From Pseudomonadota bacterium (GTDB lineage: Bacteria > Pseudomonadota > Gammaproteobacteria > Halothiobacillales > Halothiobacillaceae), in assembly GCA_021795795.1 (NCBI GenBank), contig JAJYPA010000083.1, forward strand, positions 1 to 21,538: a stretch of 21,538 nt of DNA, in the 5' to 3' direction. Within the stretch, counting starts at the first letter, position 1; every line of letters begins with the position of its first letter. Below are positions 1-6,465 of this stretch, piece after piece. Under the pieces are notes generated by a model. The model did not search any database. It was not told where the DNA came from and saw only the letters and a program-made list of their open reading frames with translations. The translations under genes were made by a program, and so were the position numbers.

Positions 1-2
1 AA

Positions 3-1328
3 CTGACTACCGCGGCGACCGCAGCAGTAGCGTCTTTCGGTGCAGGCACGGCTTTCGCCAAAGACGCAGCCCACATCGTCGTGATTGGCGGCGGTGTTGG
101 TGGTGCCACATTCGCCAAATACATGAAAATGTATTCGCCAGAAACCAAAGTCACCATCGTCGAGAAAAACAAGGAATATCAGCGCCCCTACGGCTCGAGT
201 GAGGTTGTGGTTGGACGATTGGATATGAAGGACATCACCATCTCCTACGATGTGCTGAAAAACAAACATGGTGTCAATTTCGTGTTCGACACCGTTACCG
301 GCGTGGATTACGACACACGCGAAGTAAAAACCGCAGGCGGCACAACACTTAAATATGACCGTTTGCTCGTATCGCCGGGCGTGTCGTTTGATTACAGCCA
401 GATACCGGGCATGGATTCACCTGAAGCACAATCAAAAATCCTGCACGGTTGGGATTCAGGCGACCAACTCTTAACACTGCAAAAACAACTTCAAGCCGTA
501 CCTGTCGATGGAACGGTCGTGGTCATCCCGCCGCCCAACCCCTATCGCTGCCCACCAGGCCCGTATGAACGTTCGGGTCTGATTGCCCAGTGGTTCATCA
601 ACCGTGGCGATAAGAACGCCAAGGTCATTATTCTTGATCCTAAAAACGGCTTTACGGTCGATGTCACCATGCTGCAAGCCTGGAACCGGCTGTATGGGTT
701 CAACCTGCCGGAAAGCTTCAAGGGCTATACCGCCGAAGAACGCGCCACTTTCAAGAAGTTCGACAATCCGGGCAAGATTCAGTGGATTCCTGCCGCCGAA
801 GGTGGTCGTGTCATCAAAATTGATGCCGACAATAAAACAGTTGAATGTGAAGCCGGTGTGTTCAAAGCAGACATGATCAACCTGATTCCGCCACTCAAGG
901 CCGGAAAAATTGCTCTGGATATGGGCCTGGCAGATAAATCCGGCTGGTGCCCAGTCGATCAGAAAACATTCGAATCCACCATCCAGCCCAATGTGCATGT
1001 GATTGGTGATTCCTGCATTGCAGGCCAAATGCCCAAATCCGGCTACGCGGCGAACAGCCAGGCCAAGGTCGCAGCACTACAGATCAAGGCGTTGCTGGCT
1101 GGCCAGGAACCGATCGAACCGGCGTTCCAGAACACCTGTTATGCGCTGGCGGGCCAGGACGACTATGGCATGTTCGTGGCCGATTTCTTCCGCCTCAAGG
1201 ACGGCAAAATCACGCGCGATGAATATGCCCGTTACCTGCCGTTCAATGCAAGCGATGCGCAATATCGGTTATCGGCTGTTTACTTGCGTGCCTGGATGAA
1301 TAGTTTCACCAACGACATTTTTGCGTGA
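3..1328 (+). CDS. fccB: FccB-like flavocytochrome c sulfide dehydrogenase flavoprotein (5' partial)
   Basis: Periplasmic FAD flavoprotein of the flavocytochrome c sulfide dehydrogenase family, which oxidises sulfide and passes electrons to a c-type cytochrome. The frame is open to the left window edge. The GTG at 81 is an internal Val, because an Ala-rich secretory signal peptide tail ending AFA-KD is encoded just before it (3-68); the start and any twin-arginine motif lie outside. Visible features are the dinucleotide-binding GGGVGG (codons from 87), the C-PPGPYER motif (Cys codon 549-551) and NTCYA (Cys codon 1137-1139). The last two correspond to the redox-active disulfide of the Allochromatium enzyme. 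VIGDSCIAGQMPKSGY-type FAD-contact and C-terminal segments also match FccB. Oddity: the Cys that carries covalent FAD in Allochromatium FccB aligns with Pro (186-188). The gene leads a + strand set with bd-like and cytochrome c genes. Family assignment is secure; the substrate (sulfide) is inferred. Confidence 0.9.
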   Translation: MTTAATAAVASFGAGTAFAKDAAHIVVIGGGVGGATFAKYMKMYSPETKVTIVEKNKEYQRPYGSSEVVVGRLDMKDITISYDVLKNKHGVNFVFDTVTGVDYDTREVKTAGGTTLKYDRLLVSPGVSFDYSQIPGMDSPEAQSKILHGWDSGDQLLTLQKQLQAVPVDGTVVVIPPPNPYRCPPGPYERSGLIAQWFINRGDKNAKVIILDPKNGFTVDVTMLQAWNRLYGFNLPESFKGYTAEERATFKKFDNPGKIQWIPAAEGGRVIKIDADNKTVECEAGVFKADMINLIPPLKAGKIALDMGLADKSGWCPVDQKTFESTIQPNVHVIGDSCIAGQMPKSGYAANSQAKVAALQIKALLAGQEPIEPAFQNTCYALAGQDDYGMFVADFFRLKDGKITRDEYARYLPFNASDAQYRLSAVYLRAWMNSFTNDIFA

Positions 1329-1330
1329 AG

Positions 1331-1427
1331 AAGGGGCTTTGCGGGCACACGCGCCCGATAAAGCAAAATAAAAACTGGGGCAAGCCTTTCGTGTTGGGTC
1401 GCGTACCTCACCCAAGCAAAGCCCCTT
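1331..1427 (+). other. Structured intergenic element, possible three-way-junction RNA
   Basis: A perfect 12-bp inverted repeat closes the gap between the flavoprotein and the CydA-like gene: AAGGGGCTTTGC at 1331-1342 and GCAAAGCCCCTT at 1416-1427. Inside it are two smaller helices. GGGC/GCCC (1343-1346 with 1353-1356) starts directly after the outer 5' arm. TTGGGT/ACCCAA (1394-1399 with 1410-1415) ends directly before the outer 3' arm. Helices abutting in this way would fold as a three-way junction in the transcript. No T-run follows, so a simple intrinsic terminator is unlikely. The ribosome binding site GGGAG (1444-1448) lies just downstream. It could be a processing or stability element between cistrons; function unknown. 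Confidence 0.5.
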
Positions 1428-1455
1428 ATCAGTCTGAAAAGACGGGAGTCATACG

Positions 1456-2937
1456 ATGGACTTGATTGGTTTATATCCCACCTGGTACGAGCCGGCTATC
1501 GGCAGTGGCTGGGTGATCGGCCTCATTGCCACCATCCACGTGCTGTTTTCTCATACCGCCGTTGGCGCGGCCCTGCTGTTCACCTATCTGGCTTATTTAG
1601 GCTATCGGGACGACCGGCCCGAACTGATCGACTTCATCAAGAAATACGGCACGTTCCTGCTGGTATTCTCCTACATTCTGGGTTCGATCACCGGCCCGGG
1701 CATCTGGTATTCGACTACGGTCGGCAGTCCACGCGGCATCTCGTCGCTCATCCATAACTTTGTATGGAAATGGGCGACCGAATGGGTGTTCTTCGTCATC
1801 GAAGTCGTCGGGGTGTACATGATGGTGTACCTCGTCGGCAAAGTGGATAAAGCCACCTACTTGCGCATTGCCATTACCTTCGGCATGGCCTCGTTTGCCA
1901 CCATGCTGGCCATCGTCGGGATTCTCTCGTTCATGATGGAACCGGGCATGCCGAACTGGGCCGAAAAAGGCGGCTACCTGTTGGGCTTCTACGGCGATAA
2001 CACCTTCGCGCAGCTTGCCATTCGCATCGCATTCATGTTCACCATGACAGCGGTGGTTGGCGGCATTGTTGTCGCCGGTTTGAAAGATCAGGTGTTTAAA
2101 ACCTGGTTGGCTCGGCGCCTGGCTGTATTGGGTATTGTCTCGACCATAATCGGTATTTCGCTTTACCCTTGGTATCTCAGTACGTTGCCTGCTCAAGCGC
2201 AGATTGTCATGGAAAATCGTATTCCCGATTACTACGGCACGGCGATTTTGACAGTCTTGTTGGCGACGATTGCGTACTTTGCGTTCACGTTGTTCAAACC
2301 ACGCATGCTGACCGCATCGGTTGCCGGTTTGGCCACCCTGTCCATCTTGATTCTCGGTTTGTTCCCCGGTGAAACCATTCGTGAATCGGCACGCAAACCG
2401 TTCGTTGCCGGCGAGTACCTGTACTCAAATCAGGTCATCGCCAAAGATGTGCCCGGCATGACGATCAAATCTGAGATTCCGACGCTGGAAAAAGTCGGCT
2501 TTACCCACGCCTCGGTATTCTGGCCAGAATCACAACGTGACATTACCGTCAATAACGCCCATGAAGTAGGCCGAACGCTGGCCATCACCGCCTGCAGTAA
2601 TTGCCATTCGCTCTCAACCACGGGCATTCGTCCCATCGCGGGCTATTTTGGCGGCATTACTGATGTTTCTCGCATCAAGACATATCTCTTGGGCGCACTG
2701 GCTACCGGCAACACTATGTACATGCCAAAAATCCCGCTGCAAGACAAAGAAGCAGAGGCGCTGGCTTTGTATTTGGCCAGCTTGGCCGATCCGACGGTCG
2801 TCGCACGCTATGTCGAAGAAAACAGCAAAACAGCGGATGCACCGCAAAAATTGCTGCCATCGATCGACGAGAAAAAAACGACTTCACCCGTTGCTCGCGT
2901 GAATGTCTCTTTCCCCACTTCTGGTTTAGAGGAGTAA
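1456..2937 (+). CDS. CydA-like (cytochrome bd superfamily) membrane protein with C-terminal cytochrome c domain
   Basis: A 493-residue integral membrane protein. About eight membrane segments in residues 18-304 resemble cytochrome bd subunit I. TM1 has H28 and H33, with H28 aligning with the conserved CydA TM1 His. TM3 carries E109 and E116, and TM4 ends in M-E-P (161-163), matching the CydA W-M-Q-x-P turn. The C-terminal region is a monoheme cytochrome c domain with C380-S-N-C383-H384 and a likely distal Met423 in MPKIPL. No GRQPW-type quinol loop is visible, and I find no His at the CydA His186 (heme b558) position. This fits the c-heme-fused 'OR-C' branch of the bd superfamily as I recall it. 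Start: ATG with GGGAG (1444-1448) seven bases upstream. The next gene's ribosome site lies in its last codons. Role inferred: c-heme input to a bd-like oxidoreductase in sulfur oxidation. Confidence 0.82.
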   Translation: MDLIGLYPTWYEPAIGSGWVIGLIATIHVLFSHTAVGAALLFTYLAYLGYRDDRPELIDFIKKYGTFLLVFSYILGSITGPGIWYSTTVGSPRGISSLIHNFVWKWATEWVFFVIEVVGVYMMVYLVGKVDKATYLRIAITFGMASFATMLAIVGILSFMMEPGMPNWAEKGGYLLGFYGDNTFAQLAIRIAFMFTMTAVVGGIVVAGLKDQVFKTWLARRLAVLGIVSTIIGISLYPWYLSTLPAQAQIVMENRIPDYYGTAILTVLLATIAYFAFTLFKPRMLTASVAGLATLSILILGLFPGETIRESARKPFVAGEYLYSNQVIAKDVPGMTIKSEIPTLEKVGFTHASVFWPESQRDITVNNAHEVGRTLAITACSNCHSLSTTGIRPIAGYFGGITDVSRIKTYLLGALATGNTMYMPKIPLQDKEAEALALYLASLADPTVVARYVEENSKTADAPQKLLPSIDEKKTTSPVARVNVSFPTSGLEE

Positions 2938-2940
2938 CCG

Positions 2941-4170
2941 ATGGACGCTTCCATGCTCTACGCGCTGCGCGACCCACTGGGGGTTCCTGCTGCGCCCATT
3001 ATCTTTCTGCTCTTGGGTGTATTGACCTGGGCGCTACACATTGCCGCCGTCCACGTGCTCCTGGGCGCATCGAGCTTGACCTTGTTCGGCTCGCTGAATA
3101 AGAACCTTCATTGGCGTCGTTTGGCCGATGCGATGGTCAGCACAGCGAAGATTGCCGTCTCCGTTGCCATCGTTCTAGGCGTGGCGCCCTTGTTGTTCGT
3201 GCAGGTCATTTACGATCCGTTCTGGTACACCTCCAACGTGCTATCGGCTTGGTGGGTGATCGGGTTCATTGCGTTTTTAATTATCGGCAGTTTGCTGCTG
3301 TTTAGCTTCTACGCCTTGAATTCAAGTATGAAAACCCAGCCAAAAACCCGCTGCCCTGGCGCCATGCTGGCGGCAATCGCTTTCTTCTTGGTCGTTGGCT
3401 TCATCATGCATGCCTTATCGGTGCAAATGTTAAAGCCGGAAAAGTGGATGGAGTGGTACGCCCCCGGTGGCATTGTTGACGCATCAGGACGCGCGTTGCA
3501 CGCCTACAACTTCTGGCGCTTTGGCTTCTTTATCTCATTATCTGCGCCCGTCATCGGCTTGTGGCTGATTGCCTACCGTCGTTACCTGCTCGGTCGTGAA
3601 AACGAAGATCAAGCCTACTTAGCCTTCGTTCGTCGGCTGGCCATGCCACTGATCAGCATCGGCGGCATCATCGCCCTGGCGTTGTATGTCGGCTGGATGG
3701 CCACCCTGGACCAAAACGTGGCGAGTTTCGCTCTGAGCTTCTGGTCCATCATCACCGTCGCCATGCTCCTACTTGCGGTCGCCGTGCCCTTTGTGCTGAG
3801 CAAAAAGATCGATTCAGGCTTCTGGGGCTATGCACCTTTTGCCGTAGGCGCGGTTGCATTGATCGTGGTCGGTGCCATGCGTGAAGCCTTACGCTGGACC
3901 ACGCTGTACGGCGTTCATGGCTACAACGCGCTCGATTACAAACTGCACATGGACTGGTATAGCACCCTGATGTTCTTCCTCACCTTTGCCGTCATCGGCG
4001 GCGCCGTGTTGGCGTACCTGCTCACCGTCTCATGGAAAGCGGGGCAGACCAAAGGGATGTATGTCGCCTCACCGATGGTCAATCGCATGGGCACGATCGG
4101 CATCTCCCTGCTGGCTGTGTGGATTATTCAGTACTTCGCCATTGGTCTCTGGGTGGCCTACAGCGGTTAA
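2941..4170 (+). CDS. CydA'-like polytopic membrane partner subunit
   Basis: A 409-residue protein with about ten predicted membrane segments and no CxxCH motif. It begins three bases after the previous stop, with AGAGGAG (2928-2934) inside the end of that gene, so the two are almost certainly co-translated subunits of one complex. The first segment has H33-x4-H38-x3-G-A, the same spacing as H28-x4-H33-x3-G-A in the preceding CydA-like protein. A later segment has H157 and then Q-M-L-K-P (162-166), resembling the CydA turn after TM4, followed by another helix ending in a basic stretch. These hand alignments suggest a divergent CydA paralogue (CydA'-type) rather than a typical CydB. It lacks most bd heme ligands, so it may be structural or bind a different cofactor set. 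Membrane localisation is secure; exact family membership is not. Confidence 0.7.
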   Translation: MDASMLYALRDPLGVPAAPIIFLLLGVLTWALHIAAVHVLLGASSLTLFGSLNKNLHWRRLADAMVSTAKIAVSVAIVLGVAPLLFVQVIYDPFWYTSNVLSAWWVIGFIAFLIIGSLLLFSFYALNSSMKTQPKTRCPGAMLAAIAFFLVVGFIMHALSVQMLKPEKWMEWYAPGGIVDASGRALHAYNFWRFGFFISLSAPVIGLWLIAYRRYLLGRENEDQAYLAFVRRLAMPLISIGGIIALALYVGWMATLDQNVASFALSFWSIITVAMLLLAVAVPFVLSKKIDSGFWGYAPFAVGAVALIVVGAMREALRWTTLYGVHGYNALDYKLHMDWYSTLMFFLTFAVIGGAVLAYLLTVSWKAGQTKGMYVASPMVNRMGTIGISLLAVWIIQYFAIGLWVAYSG

Positions 4171-4235
4171 TCCTATCTTTCTGAGTTTCACCCGCCGTTC
4201 CGAATGGAGCGACGGGCGGATTGGAGCAAAAAACT

Positions 4236-4937
4236 ATGAAAAAAATTACTTTTGCGTTCGTGTTGAGCCTTGGCAGCGCGAGCCTGGCCGCGGCAGCCGA
4301 GCGCCCCGCACAAGATATTGTTCACTGGACACCGACCACCTGGGCCGAGGCGCAACGCGACATGCCAAAAGGCAACGCAGCAGCCGGTAAAAAACTGCAC
4401 AGCACGATGTTTTGCGCCTCCTGTCATGGCGCAAAGGGCGAGTCAGCCACAAACAACTGGCCTTCTCTGGCCGGACAAAGCATCGCGTATACCTACAAAC
4501 AGCTTTTGGATTACAAGAGCCAAGTACGCAATGAGGATGATCGTGCGCATATCATGGTTGTCGTGGCCCAGATGCTCTCCAAGCAGGACATGACCGATCT
4601 GGCCGCTTTTTACGCCGACCAGACTCAACCCTGCCCCAAAGGCCTACCAAAACCAGCACCATCTCTGGTGACTGTAGGTGATCCCAAGCGTCTGATCACC
4701 CCGTGTGCCGCTTGCCATGGCGCCAGAGGGCAGGGTGGCGTCAACGAGACAACTGCATTGCGTGGAATAACGCGAGACTACTTTATCCGCACCATGGAAA
4801 TGTTCCGCGAAGGTCATCGTACGAACGACACCTCCAAAGGCATGAGCCAGTTTGCCAAACCCCTGACCGATCAGGAAATTGCACTGCTGGCAGATTATTA
4901 TGCCTGCACACCGCCTGAAAAAGCGGTTACTGAATGA
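4236..4937 (+). CDS. Periplasmic diheme cytochrome c (c4/FccA-like)
   Basis: A 233-residue secreted cytochrome with two c-type heme motifs, C60-A-S-C-H64 and C157-A-A-C-H161, in two similar domains. Each has later Met residues that could be distal ligands. The layout is that of cytochrome c4 and of the FccA subunit of flavocytochrome c. The start is ATG 4236, giving a clear signal peptide (MKK, hydrophobic core, SLAAAA-ER cleavage); GGAG (4223-4226) is nine bases upstream. An in-frame TTG at 4221 is less likely because it would lie over the ribosome site. It closes the set that begins with the FccB-like gene and probably accepts electrons from that flavoprotein and hands them to the membrane complex. 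A weak imperfect hairpin (CCGCC 4192-4196, GGCGG 4215-4219) precedes it. Whether it is the true partner of the flavoprotein is inferred, since the region upstream of the window is not visible. Confidence 0.88.
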   Translation: MKKITFAFVLSLGSASLAAAAERPAQDIVHWTPTTWAEAQRDMPKGNAAAGKKLHSTMFCASCHGAKGESATNNWPSLAGQSIAYTYKQLLDYKSQVRNEDDRAHIMVVVAQMLSKQDMTDLAAFYADQTQPCPKGLPKPAPSLVTVGDPKRLITPCAACHGARGQGGVNETTALRGITRDYFIRTMEMFREGHRTNDTSKGMSQFAKPLTDQEIALLADYYACTPPEKAVTE

Positions 4938-4983
4938 TCCGCTGCATCTCCAAAATGCCGAACTCCTGACCGGCGCTTGAGAT

Positions 4984-5027
4984 GGAAAAATCAATAGAAA
5001 TCCGCCAGTTCAGCTTGCTGATGGCGG
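4984..5027 (-). terminator. Candidate intrinsic terminator of asmA-mutY-yggX
   Basis: Arms CCGCCA (5002-5007) and TGGCGG (5022-5027) enclose a second stem, TCAGC/GCTGA (5010-5014, 5017-5021), giving a two-part hairpin with a small bulge. Read on the - strand, it is followed by a T-rich stretch (5001 down to 4985). It overlaps the last codons and stop of yggX. On the + strand no T-run follows, so it would not serve the cytochrome operon. Confidence 0.5.
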
Positions 5028-5291
5028 CACATAGCCTTCTGGATGGGTTACGTCGCCGCCGCCGAATAGGAATTTCTCCATTTCTTCCTCAAGAAACTTC
5101 CTGGCCTTCGGATCGATTGGCGATAACCGGTACTCGTTGATCAACATGGTCTGATGACTACGCCAGGCCAACCAGGCCGATTCGGAAACCTGTTCGAATA
5201 TTCGTTTCCCCAACTCACCCGGATAAGGCGGTTTGGCCAAACCTTTGGCTTCGCATTGCAGACGGGAACAGAAAACCACGCGATCATTCAT
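5010..5291 (-). CDS. yggX: YggX family Fe(II) trafficking / oxidative damage protection protein
   Basis: A small cytoplasmic protein of the YggX family, which protects Fe-S enzymes from oxidative damage and is linked to iron handling. It is 93 residues from the chosen start, the usual family length. It shows the N-terminal V-F-C motif (Cys8), the YPGELGKRI core, W-x-x-W-x-x-x-Q-T-M-L-I-N-E and the C-terminal FLFGGGDV and EGYVPP segments. I chose ATG 5291 because residues from there align with the family N-terminus; ATG 5303 would add four residues and has no better ribosome site. It follows mutY by about 22 bases (10 from the alternative start) in a cluster conserved in gammaproteobacteria. 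Pairing with mutY makes sense, as MutY is itself a [4Fe-4S] enzyme acting on oxidative lesions. Confidence 0.93.
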   Translation of the reverse strand: MNDRVVFCSRLQCEAKGLAKPPYPGELGKRIFEQVSESAWLAWRSHQTMLINEYRLSPIDPKARKFLEEEMEKFLFGGGDVTHPEGYVPPSAS

Positions 5292-5313
5292 ATCAATACC
5301 CATTCAATCAGAT

Positions 5314-6462
5314 TCATGACGTGCATGAACACAGGGAGGACTTCAAAGCCGGATAGTCAGACAAAAAACTGCTCATGGGTTTGGGCAACCCCAACTGCGG
5401 TACGCGCACACCCAATTCAACCAACGGCAACCAGAGCACATCGGGATTGTCCTCGACAGACAACGAGCGGGAAACCAGGATGTGATCAATGCGGGCATCC
5501 AGCACAAAATGCGTGAACCGATGCTCGAATACAGTCAGTGGCATGGCCGGAGCCTGCCGCTTCAGCCGGTGCATCAAAAGCAACGACTGCTGGCTTGAGC
5601 CAACCCCCTCCGCCTGCTCACCTGAAATGGCAGAACCGGGGGCTTGTTCCTGAGGCACAAGATCATCGAGAGAATCATACTCGGGCAGACACCATAAACC
5701 ACCCCAGATGCCCGTCGGTGGACGGCGAATCAGCATCAGGCGTTCTGCCTCATCCTCGATCGCCATGAACACGGCACGGCGGGTCGGCACGGGTTGACGC
5801 CTACGCCGAACGGGCAAGGATTCAACCTGCTGGGACGCGAACGCCACGCAGTCCGCAGAAACGGGGCATGCCGAGCATCTCGGCGAATGGCGTGTGCACA
5901 GGGTTGCACCGAGATCCATAATAGCCTGGGTGTAGTCGGCCACCCGGGTCTGTGGAGTATGTAATCGAGCGACATCGTATAGCGCTTGAATGGTCGAAGC
6001 CTGCTCGATGGGACGATCTATGCCGCCATGGCGGGCCATCACGCGTTTGACATTGCCATCCAGAATCGTTTCCGGCACATCGAATGCCTGCGCCATGATG
6101 GCTGCTGCCGTGGAAGGCCCCACCCCCGGCAATGCCTGCCAACCGTCTCGTGTTTGCGGAACGCCTTGCTGCGCCATGATTTGCGCAGCCTTGTGCAGAT
6201 TGCGGGCGCGGGCGTAGTAGCCAAGCCCGGACCAAAGCGCCAGTACCTCATCCAGAGGAGCAGCAGCCAACACGTCCAGCGACGGGAAGCGCTGCATGAA
6301 TCGGTTGAAATAATCGATTACCGTTGCCACTTGTGTTTGCTGCAACATGATCTCGGAAATCCAGACGCGGTAAGGCGTTCTGGGATGCTGCCAAGGCAAA
6401 TCATGCCGACCGTGCCGATCGAACCAGTCGAGCAGGCGGGTGTTAAAATCGGTTGCCGACAT
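5314..6462 (-). CDS. mutY: A/G-specific adenine DNA glycosylase MutY
   Basis: Base-excision repair glycosylase that removes adenine mispaired with 8-oxoguanine. At 382 residues it is slightly longer than the E. coli enzyme. It has catalytic Glu37 in SEIMLQQTQV, a helix-hairpin-helix at 111-124 (LPGVGPSTAAAIMA), catalytic Asp135 in LDGNVKRV, and the [4Fe-4S] cysteines C189-x6-C196-x2-C199-x5-C205. A C-terminal MutT-like 8-oxoG recognition domain begins near residue 225 (GIWGGLWCLPE). All key residues are present. Its ATG lies three bases after the asmA stop and has only a weak ribosome site, which suggests translational coupling to asmA. Confidence 0.97.
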   Translation of the reverse strand: MSATDFNTRLLDWFDRHGRHDLPWQHPRTPYRVWISEIMLQQTQVATVIDYFNRFMQRFPSLDVLAAAPLDEVLALWSGLGYYARARNLHKAAQIMAQQGVPQTRDGWQALPGVGPSTAAAIMAQAFDVPETILDGNVKRVMARHGGIDRPIEQASTIQALYDVARLHTPQTRVADYTQAIMDLGATLCTRHSPRCSACPVSADCVAFASQQVESLPVRRRRQPVPTRRAVFMAIEDEAERLMLIRRPPTGIWGGLWCLPEYDSLDDLVPQEQAPGSAISGEQAEGVGSSQQSLLLMHRLKRQAPAMPLTVFEHRFTHFVLDARIDHILVSRSLSVEDNPDVLWLPLVELGVRVPQLGLPKPMSSFLSDYPALKSSLCSCTS

Positions 6463-6465
6463 CAG

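Noticed and set aside
81..83. GTG as the start of the FccB-like gene
   Set aside because: The frame is open upstream and encodes a signal peptide tail ending AFA, which belongs to the protein; the true start is outside the window.
471..1028. - strand open frame inside the FccB-like gene
   Set aside because: Antisense to a clearly conserved gene, with no recognisable domain or ribosome site.
1331..1427. The 12-bp inverted repeat as a terminator or insertion element ends
   Set aside because: The loop is 73 bases with internal helices, no T-run follows, and no transposase or target duplication is seen.
1597..2196. - strand open frame inside the CydA-like gene
   Set aside because: Rich in His, Asp and Arg, as expected for the complement of a membrane protein gene; no family features.
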